Assembly (NCBI RefSeq): GCF_027409185.1
Contig: NC_084474.1
Coordinates: 28,582,382-28,646,381, forward strand
Direction of reading: 5' to 3'
Length of the DNA stretch: 64,000 bases
Origin: Cynocephalus volans
Lineage: Eukaryota > Chordata > Mammalia > Dermoptera > Cynocephalidae
Shown here: one piece after another, positions 1-12,390 of the stretch
Layout: each line of letters begins with the position of its first letter
How positions within the stretch are numbered: position 1 is the first letter of the stretch
The notes under the pieces: generated by a model
The model's input: only the letters and a program-made list of their open reading frames with translations
What the model was told of the DNA's origin: nothing
Database searches by the model: none
Position numbers and translations under genes: made by a program

Positions 1-110
1 ACCCTGGACACGTGGGTGCGAGTCAGACAACCCAGTAACACCTGGGTGTATGTGTGCAATTACATCAGACAATAAACAAGGAACACCTGGGCACATATGC
101 ATATTCACAT
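1..110. repeat. Degenerate minisatellite at the window edge
   Basis: The words tcagacaa and aacacctggg each occur twice, about 42-45 bases apart (23 and 65; 37 and 82). This indicates at least two diverged copies of a unit of roughly 45 bp. The array probably continues to the left of the window, so its full length cannot be judged. Confidence 0.45.
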
Positions 111-2004
111 CAAATGTTCAGCAAGATTCTGAATATCTGAGGGTCCCTGACCATTTTCCTATATTTTCCCTACAAGGATTGAGATGTGTCTGGAGTACAC
201 AATGTGATATCTTTTTATAGCATGCGGCCTTTCCTGTTTTGATCAGATTAGCTTTGTCATCTGTGATATTCACACTGAGGGCAGAGAAATTGACCCCAAA
301 AGCTAATATGGTACAGAGAAAGCAACTTGAGATATAAATGTCCTCTGTATACCCTACACACAACCTGCCACGTAATATTTCTGAGTTATAATTACTACTC
401 AGTGGCAGCCAGCCAGAGGAAATGCATGCACTACAATTCTGCAGGGATCTGTCTTGAGCTTGGGACAATTTAACTTTGTAATCAATAACTCATAAAATCT
501 AATAAAAAATATTTTCATTAAATATACATATGACCCAAATTAGGTCACCATGGTGCTATAGAGAATCAGATTAAAAATAGCAAATCAGCCTTGTTAAATT
601 GTCAAATAGGAGACGAGGGCATATGTGAACAAGATGGAATAGACAGGATGGAAAGTCACATCACAATTTGACAAGAACTGAATCAATAAAGAGAAATGAG
701 GGAGGGGTAGGAGAAGAGATAGGGAGGATTCTTTCAGTGCAAACTGAACAGAAAAAGATCTGAAGGTAACAGTGATCTGCAAAATAAGTGCTTATCACTA
801 ACACAAAAAGTGTCTTACGTATGTAAACAGCAAAATGCTTGATACGAAGTTAAGTGCTTTTTCAAAATGGTAGATACCAGCATTAATACATGAATAGGAA
901 TACTGGGGAGGGCATATATGAGTTTTTTTCTCATTTTGTTAAATTTATACTATTTCAGATTGAAGTCAACCAGCCATGGTAAGCTGCCTTTGCCAGTCAA
1001 GCTCATCACATTGGGCTGCTGAGATCTCCTGAAGTGAGGCCATCTTTTTGCAGGTAGGTTTTCATAGTTCCTGCTTCTCCCCAGAGAATGGTGACCACTG
1101 GTCTTGAGAAATCCCTTCTAATGTCCAACCTCATAATTACGTGAGAGCAAAGACTTAGTGAGAAGGAGCCACCCTATGAGGAAAGACAGACCTTGGCCAT
1201 CTAGGGAACTAACTCTTTGGTCCAGTTGCAAGAAACATGTGAAATTAATGGCCACCCTTTGCAGCTGGAACAATTATTCTGCTATTTACCAAAGCACACT
1301 TAACCATATCTCCACTCCAACAACATGCCCAACAGCCTGCACCTAGTCCCTCTTGCCTCCACCTGTCATCACTAGTAATAGATGGGAGCTCATTGAGCTT
1401 ATAGGGGGAGTGAGCTGGGACACAGATGCCTGGAACACACACGCAGGTCACTGGAGTCCTGCTGGCAACTTCAGTGTGTGGTATATCAACTTGGAAAGTG
1501 CTCAAATCAGTGAGTTTTTTTCAAATGGTGTGATTATGGGTTTGGCAACTTGATCTGGAGAAGAAAAGAAAAATGAACTGTGTGTGTTAAATGAATAGAA
1601 GAAAATCCTGTCTGGGGATTTGATTAAAGGGATTCTGTTTGTGATGGTTAGCTGCTGTGTTAAGTGAGCTGAGCATGCTTCTAGAGCTTTGTTCTGCACC
1701 ATGGTGGGTTCCAGTTAGACCTTAAGACCTTCCAAAATGAACCATTTACTGAGATAATAAACTTTGCTATAAATTTTTCAGAGAAGACGTACAACATTTT
1801 AGAATATTTCAATTCAGTTATACTAAAGGTATGTGAAAGTATGTGAATGTTGAGCTATCACCTGTTGGGAACTTCTCGGGCAGCATATGTACATTGAAAA
1901 GGGAAAAATAGTCTCCAAGGAAAGCTTGAAGACGGCTGAGTGGGGGCCCTTCCCACCTTGAACCAGTCTAGAAAGCCTAGAAAGAAACAGATGCATGGGA
2001 ATTT
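111..2004. other. Intergenic, no gene recognised
   Basis: AT-rich unique sequence. All open frames are short (under 120 codons), lack recognisable domains and look like chance. I see no confident repeat family here. Confidence 0.6.
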
Positions 2005-2215
2005 TGGAGTCAGGCAAACCTTACTTTGAAACCCATATTAGTGAATTAACTAGCTCTGTGGCTGTGAATGAATTAACCTTTTTGAGCCTTATGTTTTTCT
2101 CACATGTAAAATAGGGATAATAATGATATCTACTTTGCAGTGATGTTGATAGGATTAGAATTAAGTAAAACTCCTGGTATGCAGTTAGTGTTCGAATTGT
2201 AGTCATTATCACATC
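2005..2215 (+). repeat. MIR SINE
   Basis: Follows the MIR consensus order: a 'ggagtcaggcaaacctt' block, a 'gagcctt..cacatgtaaaatagggataat' block, and the 3' part ending near 'ggtatgcagttagtg'. An ancient mammalian tRNA-derived SINE core, strongly diverged. Confidence 0.8.
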
Positions 2216-2274
2216 CATCTGCTCACAGTCTCCACCCAGAACTACATTATACTGTATTGCATTGTGATGTTTTA

Positions 2275-2357
2275 CAAGGGTACTTCAAAAAGTTTGTGGA
2301 AAAAATAGAATTAAAAGGAAATAAGCAATTTTCCGTGAACTTTTTGAAGTGCTCTCA
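2275..2357. mobile_element. Mariner-type MITE
   Basis: An 83-bp element that is nearly all inverted repeat. The left end reads ggtacttcaaaaagtt and the right end aactttttgaagtgctc, with a TA dinucleotide on each side, the mariner/Tc1 target. It has no coding capacity. A related copy lies at 31581-31638. The ends resemble the mammalian Hsmar2-type mariners as I remember them; the family is inferred. Confidence 0.7.
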
Positions 2358-2824
2358 TATTGTGTTTTTATCTTGATAAGGACCAAAGGAAATATTTGCG
2401 GGTGCTTACTTATAGGGTTGCCAGAAAATAGGCAGGAAGCCCAGCTAATAGAACTTCAGATAAACAATAAATAATATTTTAGTATAAATATGTCCCAAAT
2501 ATTGCATAGGGCATACTTAAGAAAAAAGTTATTTATCTGAAATTTAAGTTTCAGATTAAACTTAGTTGGGTTCCCGGTATTTTTATTTGCTAAATCTGGC
2601 AAGGCCACCTACTCAGCATCTATTCCTCAATTATCTCTTTCTGACAGCAGAAGTGATGGTAGTTTGGTGAGCATATGACCTAAGTCAAAGTGAATCTGGG
2701 GACTCTTGTTTGGAACACAGAACTGGAAGCACTAGCTCTCTCCTGGATATACATAAGAACTAGGGAGCCCCAGAAATTGCTGGGAATCATTCAGCTACTG
2801 ATCTATAGTAGGAAATCTATAGAT

Positions 2825-2844
2825 CTTCTATAGATCTATAGAAG
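2825..2844. repeat. Perfect 20-bp palindrome
   Basis: cttctatagatctatagaag equals its own reverse complement. A second palindrome, atctatagat, lies at 2815-2824, so the cluster could extrude as a small cruciform or hairpin. No function is evident. Confidence 0.8.
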
Positions 2845-3088
2845 CTGATCAATAGAAGAAGCAAAGTCAATGTGATAGCTGGGGAATAGCACATTCCTTT
2901 CAGGTGCATGGCTTTGTGGGGAAGAGGTAGACGCCTGAACAAGACCTTTGTTTTCCTCTTTTTTTCAGGGAGGAAAGAAGGAATACTTCATACATCATGG
3001 GAAGTTGCTAGTGTCCACTAAAGGGTGAAATGTGAAACTAAGAGAAATTGTGTCCTTTTATCAGTTAGAATGCTTTGGTGGCAAGTAA

Positions 3089-3239
3089 TAGGAAAACCTA
3101 ACTTCTGGGCTGGCCAGTAAGTGCGCTCGGTTAGAGCACGATGCTGATAACACCAAGGTCAAGGATTTGAATCCCTGAACCCCGGTCACCAAGAAAAAAA
3201 AAAGAGAGAGAGAGAGAGAGATAGAATAGAAAAACCTAA
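3089..3239 (+). mobile_element. tRNA-Ile-derived SINE (t-SINE/CYN-like) with target-site duplication
   Basis: The body (about 3106-3190) resembles a tRNA-Ile: a 'gcgctcggttagagca' A-box region, an anticodon-arm-like ctgataacacc, and a B-box-like gatttgaatcc. The tail is oligo(A) then (GA)n. The flanks ggaaaacctaa (about 3091-3101) and gaaaaacctaa (about 3229-3239) look like a target-site duplication. tRNA-Ile-only SINEs are characteristic of colugos, so this is one of the best clues to the organism. Confidence 0.75.
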
Positions 3240-4480
3240 TCCAGATAGACGTAAACAATAAAAGGAATTTATAGGTTCCTGGAACATAAAATCCTAAAGA
3301 CAGGTGACTTTCAGATTTGTCTTCAGGGGAGATTGTTTATTTAATAGTGAAATATGGCAACAAAGAGAAAAGGGTTTTTGTGTTTGTTTGTTTTTTTAAT
3401 TTAGCCACTGCTTCTGTTTTTATGATTCCAGAATTCTATGATGATTTGGCAAACACAAAATGCAGCTGTACTCATCAGTTTCCCAAATTATTCTTTACAT
3501 TACTTTATGTAGAGTGCAGGTCCAAATTTTTAGTAGAACTTCACCAACATTTCATTGAATTTCAGTCTTAACTGCTTAGAAATGCAAACTGCAAATTTTC
3601 TTGTGCACATCCCAGAATTACTTCGGCCAGTTCAAGATTTCATAAGTTTTCACTTGTAAGATTCATTTCCTGATTATTTAATTTGTGTCCTTGCAAATTA
3701 TAATTCTGAACATGTTCAGTAGAATTAGGAAGAAAATCAAAAAGTCTGGTCTTGCTGCCTAAATTTAGATCTCAGATTATTTTTTAAAGATAATATTTTT
3801 CCACATGTGATTTTAATAAAATATATAATCATAATTGCTATGAAAATAAAAGTCATGCAATAAGGAATCTCCTTCTAATTCAGCAAACATATTTGAGCAT
3901 CGTTGTGTCTAGCACTAGGATAGATATTTTTACCTCCATAAACCACTAATATGCATAGGATAGAAGATCTTTAATCCAGGAGTCTGTGCACTGGAAGCAT
4001 CCAAACAGTAGAATTATTCAGAAATAATTTTTTAAATGGCATTTTATTACATATTGAAATACTTGGAAATAGCAGAGGTGTGTTTCAGTGGGCAGAGACG
4101 ACAGATCAGCGTTGCTCTGAGGCCTAATTGATGCTGAGGTGGCAATCAGAATGAGATTATCACCTGGTAGGTTTGCAGGTACCATACTTACTGCCTTAGC
4201 TTTCAGCTGGTACATGTTTCCAATGGCAACAACTGTCTTAATGTGTTGTTCTCCAATTGTGCAAATATGTATTATATGAATAATTTCTTAATTAGTATAG
4301 TGGAAGAAATACCTGGAGAATGCACCTAGTGGCACAGAGCAAGTCTTTTCCTGATTTCTGGGCTTCATTGGAGTTAAGATATCTCAGTTCCAGAAATAGT
4401 ATTGATTTGGATGAAGATAGATTTCAGACTCTCCCAGTAAATTATCTTCTATTGAAAATAGCATTTATTGATAATAAAAT
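3240..4480. other. Intergenic, no gene recognised
   Basis: AT-rich sequence without recognisable genes. Short open frames only. Nothing beyond A/T runs could be assigned. Confidence 0.55.
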
Positions 4481-4481
4481 C

Positions 4482-4860
4482 AGAACAGCTAATATTTAGT
4501 GAACTGTTATTATGTTCAGAGCTGAGCTAATAGTTTTACACTCATTTTCTCTTTTTATTCCCAATGGACAACCCTTTTCCCATTTTGTGGATGAGCATTT
4601 TGCTGAGTCTAGAGCAATGAGGGTCCACTTGTCCTAAGTCACTGTAATAGTAGAGCCAGCAGAAGGACACAGATGATCCTGGGTGCTGCTGGGGCTCATG
4701 AGCAGTAGGCTACACCCCTTAATTTTAGAGTTTTGTGAGGCAGGTAATAGTGTTCCTATTCTGTAGATGAGAGAAGGGTGACTAAGAAACTAGTCGTTTA
4801 CCAAGCTTACATAGCTGATCAATGGAAAGCCTGTATTTAAGTGCAGACTTCTAGACTGAA
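4482..4860 (-). repeat. Two adjacent MIR fragments
   Basis: In reverse orientation the MIR order is visible: 'gctaatatttagtgaactgtt', 'ttttacactcattttc', 'gtccacttgtcctaagtcac', then a second 'ttctgtagatgag' block at about 4730-4860. The second piece may be a separate insertion. Confidence 0.65.
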
Positions 4861-5850
4861 CTTCATTCTATTTTGTACTACATATCTGCTATAGTCCCTT
4901 TCAAGTACTTTATTGATTTTTACTTATTTAGCATAAAAGTTTAGGAATATAGATGACATCTTCCTTTAACAAGAAGAAATGTTCAGTGATAAATGGAATG
5001 ACCAGATAAGGAAATTTTGCGGTGTAATTATTTGGGAGTATACATTTTTAAGAGGATATTAAGCCTCCGAAACTGCTTCTTTTTAGTCAGCATATGCAAA
5101 GGTAGTTGAATCCAAGCAATTCTTTCTAAAATCATATGTTTCTTATACACATAAGACAAACAAATAAAACCACACAGACGACATCAACTTTAAGAGGCAT
5201 GTTTTCCTCACCATGCATTCCAATAGCACATACACGCTCTATTACTGGCATTGCTGAGGAACTGTTTCTTTTGTGTAATTCAAATGGCACTGTAGCCTTC
5301 CCTTCAGGGTCTGGCTTAAACTCAAAAAGCAACAAACTACAAATTAAGTTACCCCTTTTCAAATTGTCCTTTTGTTCTGCAGAGCTGGGGCTAGCCCTCC
5401 AAGTCAGAGAAGATAGTACTCCAGCAGAAGGGTGGTGCTTGGAGCAGAACAGCCTTTAATATGGATAGATTCTCCTCCAGATTGCTGGAAGTTTGCAATC
5501 CCACTCCTCATCAGCCTTAATATTATAATCTACCATCAAGAAACATCTCTTCCACAGTGAGGTCATGAGAAGTGCATAGACTATTCTAAAGGTCAGATTG
5601 TCTATTTAACTCTCTATCCTGTTGCTCTCATAAAAAGGACCATGTGTGATACAGTGTGGCTTGTCCTCCTGCCTGTGTGGGGCAGGATGTGGGACACACT
5701 CTCCACAACTACATGAGACTAAATATTCACGCATGTGCACATGTGTGTGCAGGTGTGTTTGGACATTTTTCTACATGTCACCTTGGAAAAAGTCACTTGC
5801 CCTTTTAGGCGTCAGTCTCCTCATCAATACGATGAAAGCACTGGATTAGG
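4861..5850. other. Intergenic, no gene recognised
   Basis: No repeat family or conserved domain was recognised. The overlapping frames near 5.13-5.46 kb on both strands (76 and 107 codons) show no known motif and are probably chance. Confidence 0.5.
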
Positions 5851-6133
5851 TCAGTGGCTCTTGAGGAATGGCCTCGGGGTTCCAAGACTCTTTCAGGCAG
5901 TCTGTGAGGTCAGACTATTTTGATGATGGTGCTGCAGGTATTTGTTGCCTTTTCACTGTCATGATGATGTCATCAGTCTGAATGTGTGCTTATGTATCCT
6001 ATGTTTTAAAATTATCTTGAGTTTTAATTGCTAATACTATAAAAATCAATAGATATAACCCACATAAAATCTAATGGGGTTGTCAATTTTGAAGAGTGGA
6101 AAAGAGTTCTAAGGCCCAAAAGTTTGAGAACTG
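5851..6133. mobile_element. Non-autonomous hAT-type DNA transposon relic
   Basis: The ends form the hAT-Charlie type inverted repeat: cagtggctcttga at the left and gtttgagaactgctg at the right, enclosing non-coding sequence. The exact subfamily is not resolved. Confidence 0.6.
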
Positions 6134-7817
6134 CTGGGCTAGATCACCTCTGACTCAGTGGTTTCTAACTGCTGGTGCAGTTAGAAGTTGTGGAGTTTAA
6201 ATGTATAATTGTTTTTTGTTTTTTTTTTAAATGATAGTGATAATGGATGTTAGATACTTAAATACTTTAAAAAATTTCCACTTGGTAATATAAAATGTCA
6301 CGACCCTTTGTCAGTCCTTCTACTAAAAAATGATTAAACTACTAGTTTATATATACATAGGCAGACCTATGAAACTTTCCTGTAACCTCCTATTTTTCAG
6401 ACAGAGGAAAACATTGGTTTCTGTGTTGATAGTTATCACTCAAATGAGTCTTAGATGATGTTACATTCAACTGTCTCTTTATGCCCTTGGAACATTTACA
6501 TAGAGTTTGTACTTGGTTGAAAGCCTAATTGATGAGTACACTTTAACAATATCCCAATGTCAAGTTCTTTCCTATTTTGTCTTTACCTGGTCTTCACTCA
6601 GTTTCTCACAATTGGTTTCAAGTCAGACCCTGAGACTTGGGCCAAAGGCATATTTCTCAGACATCATTTTAATGTGTCAGAAAGAAGAATTGATCATTGT
6701 GAACTCTTCCAGTAGGTGCTCAAAACTGGCTGCTGCCAAACTCCAAGGGGAGAATTCCCAACTCAATCAATAGTTCTCTTTAGAATGCTATATGTCTTTA
6801 ACAGATTACTTCTGGTTAAGTTACAAAGCTGAAAGTCCAATTTTCAATTCTGAATAGAAATTTTTATGCTTAACTAAAAAACTACAACCCAAGATGATAT
6901 CAATGAAATTTTTTTCCCCAAACTGATTACATGGTAAAGTAGGATTATCATGTTCATTTAATCTATTACATTAAATGCTAGGTCAGCTAATTAATTGCTT
7001 CCACAGTACTTTGATAATACTGAAGAATACTTTTTAAAATTCTCAGACTCCCTCCTTAATTGGATTTCCAATATGTGGTGGTTTTCTCTTGATTTTTAAA
7101 AAGCAGTTCTTTTTGTTCTTCCCCATTACCTCATCCTTTTTCTTCCTTGTTGGACTGAGTGACAAGGGACCTTGAATTCATAATGAAAGAAGATGTAATT
7201 GAGCCTAGTGAACTAACCACAGGAAAATCTGAGTTCAAACTCTGGCACCATCTCCCCTTCATTATCAAACCTTAGAGTCTCATAATCGAGACAATGTATA
7301 TTGTTATAATACTTCATGGAGATGTTGTAAAGATTACTGAATAATGTTGCTTTTGGCATCATTAATCTAAAGAGCTAGACAGAGATAAATACTTTTCCAA
7401 ATGCATTCCACTTGAGTGAGGGCGGAAGGTCTGGGAAGCAACTCTCTCTCCAAATGCCAATCAAGTCAACAGCAGTAGAAACAAAGTGATTAGAAGTATG
7501 CCTTTTTCACTTGTAGGAAGTTGTAATTAGCCTAATTTCTTTTGGAGGGAGTCTGAGGGACCTGTCTGTAGCCCAAGAAGTAGAACCTGTTCTTCTTGCT
7601 GTGAAATGGATTTCATTCTGGTATTCATTTCAAAGATAGGTGAAAACAGTGGGGAGCAGGCCTTAGATCTGATTATCCCTATTACACTGACTGTCTTTTC
7701 ATTCGCTCTCTGGGAAAGTACAACTCAGCGGTTTTCAGTGCAGAATTCCTTTGATCACTGCACAGTCCTATTATGCTCCCATGCAAGAACCTTCATAATA
7801 GTGATTTCTCAGTCTAC
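6134..7817. other. Intergenic, no gene recognised
   Basis: AT-rich. Open frames at about 6.51-6.77 and 7.61-7.88 kb (88 and 90 codons) have no recognisable domain. No confident repeat was identified. Confidence 0.5.
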
Positions 7818-7819
7818 AG

Positions 7820-8045
7820 CAGGGCTTCTCATCCTCAGCACTCTTGACATTTGGGGTTGGATAATTCTCCGGGTGTAGGAGGTCATCGTGTACAGTATAT
7901 TTAATATTGAAGGATATTTAATAGCAACCCTGGCCTCTACCCACTAGATGCTGGTAGCATACCCTCTCAACAGTAGTGACAACAAAGAATGTCTCCAGAC
8001 ATTGCCAAATATTCCTTGGAAGGCAAAAGAATCACTAGTCCATAG
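7820..8045 (-). mobile_element. MER5A (hAT-Charlie MITE)
   Basis: Reads as the reverse of the MER5A consensus: 'cagggcttctcatcctcagcac', 'ttgacatttggggttggata', 'ccctggcctctacccactag' and 'tgtctccagacattgccaa' appear in the expected order. An ancient eutherian DNA transposon fossil. Confidence 0.85.
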
Positions 8046-8454
8046 ATTCATAAAATGTCAGAATTAGAACAAACTATTCATGTGTAAGTTGTAGTTTTTT
8101 GACGACTTGTGATATACTTGGTGATTTTAGTTAGGAGGCAGCATTAGATGACATTGAATTACAAAGTAGAAACTAATTATCATTTCAATTGTCATTTAGG
8201 TGTTCTCTTCAATCAAGCCAAAAGTCTCCATTTGATACTAGAGCATATTTAACAACTCCTATTATTTGAATATGTTAGAGACCAAACGAAGTAAAACTTC
8301 GGGTGCAGATCCTTCAACAGACATCACTATCTAGCTATTATTAGTTATGTTGTTTTATTTTTATGGTGCTTATCTTTATGATAAGCAACACTGGTTCTCC
8401 ATTCACCCTATTGTTATAAAGGTTTCTTTTAAAACTAATGGTATTTAGTAATCA

Positions 8455-8990
8455 CATTGGAAAATATTTACCTGATTCAAATTCCACTCGAGGGTATTTA
8501 CCCAACAGGAACATATAACTATATTCACGAAAAGACATATGAAGATTGCTCTAGCAGCCCTATTTGTAATACAATAGAATTTATACACAAAATAGAATTT
8601 GTACACAGAATATAATTTATACAGCAGTAAGAAGAATGAACTAAGACTGCAACAACATAAACGAATCGCACAAACAAAATACTGAGTGAAAGAAGTCAGA
8701 CAAGAAAAAGAGTATATACTATATGATTCCATACATATGAAGCTCAAAAGTAGGCAAAATCAACCTATTCTGTTAGAAGTCAGAATAATGTTAACCCTTA
8801 TGGAATAATGACTTCAAGGGGCATGAATGATCTTTTGGGGGTACTGGTAATGTTTTGCTTCTTGGTCTGGTGGCGTGAACGTGTTCAGTTTGCAAAGGTT
8901 TACTGATATTTAGTAATGATTTATGCAACTTTCTATATATATTTTCTACTTCAATTAAATTTTCAAATTAAAATTTAAAAAATAATTAAA
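8455..8990 (+). mobile_element. L1M-class LINE 3' end, sense
   Basis: Contains the signature of old L1 3' ends: 'gggtatttacccaacaggaa', 'aagattgctctagcagcc', 'gtgaaagaagtcagacaag' and 'actatatgattcca', then an AT-rich tail. A 5'-truncated fossil. It includes an internal 18-bp triplication at 8573-8624. Confidence 0.75.
8573..8624 (+). repeat. 18-bp triplet tandem repeat inside the L1 3' end
   Basis: Three units: aatagaatttatacacaa, aatagaatttgtacacag and aatataatttatacag. The period is exactly 18 bp, and the last unit is slightly shortened. Confidence 0.85.
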
Positions 8991-9109
8991 ATAGTAAGTA
9001 GATGAAGAGAAAAATACTAAGCATAATTAAATAAGTAATTGTGTAGATGGTATGTCAAGTTTAAAAGAAAACACAATTGTATATGTGGTTTGTAAATGAC
9101 TGAAGTCAA

Positions 9110-9260
9110 GGAAACGCTTTTGTGTTAAAGACAGGGACACCCAGGGCCAGAAAAAGGAGGAGTGACTTGATCAGAGTCACCAGGCAATGAGTAGCCAGGG
9201 GTTCTGCAGCTATAACCGAAGCTCCAACACCCAGTCCAGTGCCTTTTCTGATGAAACAGG
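9110..9260 (-). repeat. MIR/L2-type fragment
   Basis: The run 'gggccagaaaaaggaggagtgacttgatcagagtcaccaggcaat' matches the reverse of the MIR middle region (the 'cttgcccaaggtcac' block) in diverged form. Confidence 0.45.
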
Positions 9261-9892
9261 CTTGGTGCCAGGTGTCCTGCCACCTGGTCTCAACCCTCAG
9301 CTCCTAGTGTCCTCTTATTTCTGTCTCCCCACTCAGCCACCTGCCATGGTCACACCAGCACCTGAGAGTTGACAGGTCTGAAATGTATTGATCTGAAGTA
9401 CTTCATCTTCTTTGCCCATTTTCTTCAGAACATCCGGGGAGCCATGGGTCTGGACAGGCACTTGACCTCCTGCCTCTGGCTGGAACAGTCCCCTAATCTT
9501 CTCCTATTGGTTGAACTGAACAAGCAAAGCAAACTGGAAAAGCTCCCAAACACACGCGTTCTCATTGTTGTAGTAGTAGAAAGCACACTGATTATTTCTA
9601 AACCATGCTGTTATTTTAAAATTATTTCAGAGCATTTCCAGGTATCGTTATTTAACATGAAGGCAACACTGATGGTGAAAAGGGAGGGGGAAGAGTAAAG
9701 TCACCCTCTTCTTTCTGGGAAAAAGCATCAACTTGAAGAGACCCTCACCAGGCCCATATTGGGGGGCAGTTTTCCACCACGCCACTTGGCGCTGACCCAG
9801 CACCTTCTGAGAGTGCCGCTCTTGAGTTCAGAACTGTGTGGAAAAATATAAAGGGTGCGAGGTCTGGTGTGGCATGCTTTCAAGGAGGTCAC

Positions 9893-10035
9893 TCCTCTCA
9901 CTTTAGATTCTTCAACTATGAAATGGAAACAAGAAACACGTGTCCTACTTATCCTACAGGACAGTCATAAGAACCAAGCGAGATAAAGTACATGACCAAG
10001 TCTTACGAAATGCGAGTAAGGCTGATTGTTTCCTC
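9893..10035 (+). repeat. MIR fragment
   Basis: 'cttcaactatgaaatggaaa' followed by 'gagataaagtacatg' matches the 3' half of MIR. Confidence 0.5.
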
Positions 10036-11880
10036 TGCTAAGCAGCTCAAATACTTTGCCTCCCCGAGTGGACATTTTATGTGGCCTACCTGAATATTAA
10101 AATTAAAATGGCAAGGCTACTTTGCCTCTGTAACATATTTTAATGTGGTTAGAGAAAGCATGTTACAATAGCCTCATTTATAATGGCCTCAAGCTTGAAG
10201 TTTCCTAAGAAGTTTTACATTTTGTTGTGATGAGAAATTCAGACTTTAACAGGTTTATAACTACTGTGTCATCAGTATGATTATTCTTCTAGATGGAAAC
10301 ACTTTGCTATAGTTTTCTCCGTGATAAGCAGTGTAGCATTCTGGGAATCCAGCCAGCTCTAGTGGTGAACCGGGCATGATGAAAATTTTAATGTGTATAA
10401 TCTACAAAGTGATTCTACATTGATATTAGAAAGTATGCAGGTGATACACTAAGGGATTGGACTAGTATTTCTTCTCAAATGCTCCTAAATCTCTTTGCAT
10501 ACTAAACCAGAGTGAGGAAAACATTGGTCATTGGCTTATATTGCACTGAGATTTGACTTTTTAAAGTGATATTTGAACACAACTGGTAAGAGGTTTTTTT
10601 TTGTTTTGTTTTGTTTGGGTTTTTTTAATGAATTGCACAGACAACAGTTTTGTCAAGGCAGAGGCTTAATCACTGACTCGTCTATGTGTCTGGGTACAAC
10701 GAAAGGCCCTTGTTTTTGCCTGTGTGTGACAGTTATGCCAGCCTGAAAGAATAGGAAAAGCTCTGTGATGAGAAGCTAGACAGAGAAGGGACCCAGCATT
10801 TGCATGTTTACAAGTTGTTGGATTTCAAATGGCATGAGAGGAAGCCCTTTGGGCTGGAAGTTGACATGTCATTCTGTAGCCATTAGCTTGACCTCCTGCA
10901 CATGTGATCTTGCACACAAAAGACACTGGGCTCCAAATGACTGTTATACCTTCAGGCTGGTAACTGTATCATCTTCCTGAGTGACACCTCTGCCATATCC
11001 ATTCTTGTCAGGAAGGAAGCCTTTTTAATTATTCGAAGCTCAAAGCCCACACTGTTCTTCACAGTGACCTTGAGGGACTGATCACCCTTTGGTACTTGCC
11101 AACTACAGATTAATTTTTATTGTTTAGCTCAGAGAAAACTGTCAAGGAGCTTACTTACTTACTGTCATGTAAGTCTCCCCGATGAGCTAAGTCAGTTTAA
11201 ATTTATTTGTGGATGAATATTTTGTGATTGATATTTTGATGGGAATTACAGAACATGCCAGGCCATTTAAAACTTTGTTAGAAAAATTGTGCAAAACATT
11301 AGTAGAGATGACTATATTTGCCTCCATGTAATGACTACAAAATTGTTAAAAGAAGAAATAGAGGTTAAAGTGTTCTATTTTGTTAACTAACCCAAGGGAA
11401 GCAGAGCCAGACTGGATTTGAGGATTGGCCTCAAATAGTTTCCTGAAACGAAAATTGGGATGAGAGCAGCAATCCAAGTGCAATGAGACCAACTTTGATT
11501 TAAGTAAAGCTTTTGGAAGCTAGCTCTGAGAAAGAGTACTTTTCCTTACCTTCTTTTCCATTTTAAAAATCTTCTTTCTCACTTAGACTGCATGAGAAAT
11601 TGCCCAGAGATTATTGAAAAAACTTGTTATATGGGCTGTCTAAGACATTTTCCTTCCCAGAAACAAAAGAAAAAACCCAGGGGTCCATTGAAGATATCAT
11701 TCAAGAACAGAGTTGCTGGGAGATGTATTTAAGATGCTTTTTACTGCTCTGTGTCTTGGCATTGAGTTGAAATAGAACAAGGTCTTTGAGAACTGCTGTA
11801 GTACCACGCACTCGTGCTTGTCCATGTATTTTAAGGTCTCAGTGACCCTTCGATATTTGTGTGTGGGGGGAATGTATGGG
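10036..11880. other. Intergenic, no gene recognised
   Basis: Mostly unique sequence with no recognised repeat or reading frame. A T-rich stretch (about 10595-10628) is simple sequence. Confidence 0.5.
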
Positions 11881-11884
11881 TCTT

Positions 11885-12390
11885 TAAATCAATGTGAAAT
11901 TCATGTAAAATAAAATTAGCCATTTTAAAGCGCACAACTGTGTTTTCTTTTAGTATATTCGCCTGTGTGCTGTGTGCAACCACTACTCCTATGTAGTTCG
12001 GAAGCATCATCATTCCAAAAGGAAACCCTGTGCCCATTAGCAGTCACTCCCCACTGCCTCCTTCCTCCAGACCTTGGCAATCACTAATCCATTTGTTGTC
12101 TCTTTAGATTTGCCTGTTCTGTCTATCTCAGATAAATGCAGTCATATAATATATGACCTTCTGCACCAGCTTTTTTCACTTAGCATAATGTTTTCAAGGT
12201 TAAGCCATGCTACAGAATGTAGCAGTGCTTCATTCCTTTTTATGGCTGAATAATGTTCCATTTTATGGGCATACCACATTTTGTTTACTCATTCATCTGT
12301 TGATGGACATTTGTGTTGTTTCTCCAATCGAAATGGGCTCTTGTGAATAGTGCTGTCATAAACATTTGTGTATAAGTACTTGAAGGAATT
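11885..12390 (-). mobile_element. L1M-class LINE 3' end, antisense
   Basis: Carries the antisense old-L1 word order: 'tgcccattagcagtcactcccc', 'ccttggcaatcactaatcc', 'cttagcataatgttttcaagg', 'ttttatggctgaataatgttcca', 'tcatctgttgatggacattt'. Related copies lie near 35.45 and 59.15 kb. Confidence 0.85.

Noticed and set aside
3106..3190. Functional tRNA-Ile gene
   Set aside because: The acceptor stem does not pair properly, the tail is A-rich with (GA)n, and target-site duplications flank it: a SINE.
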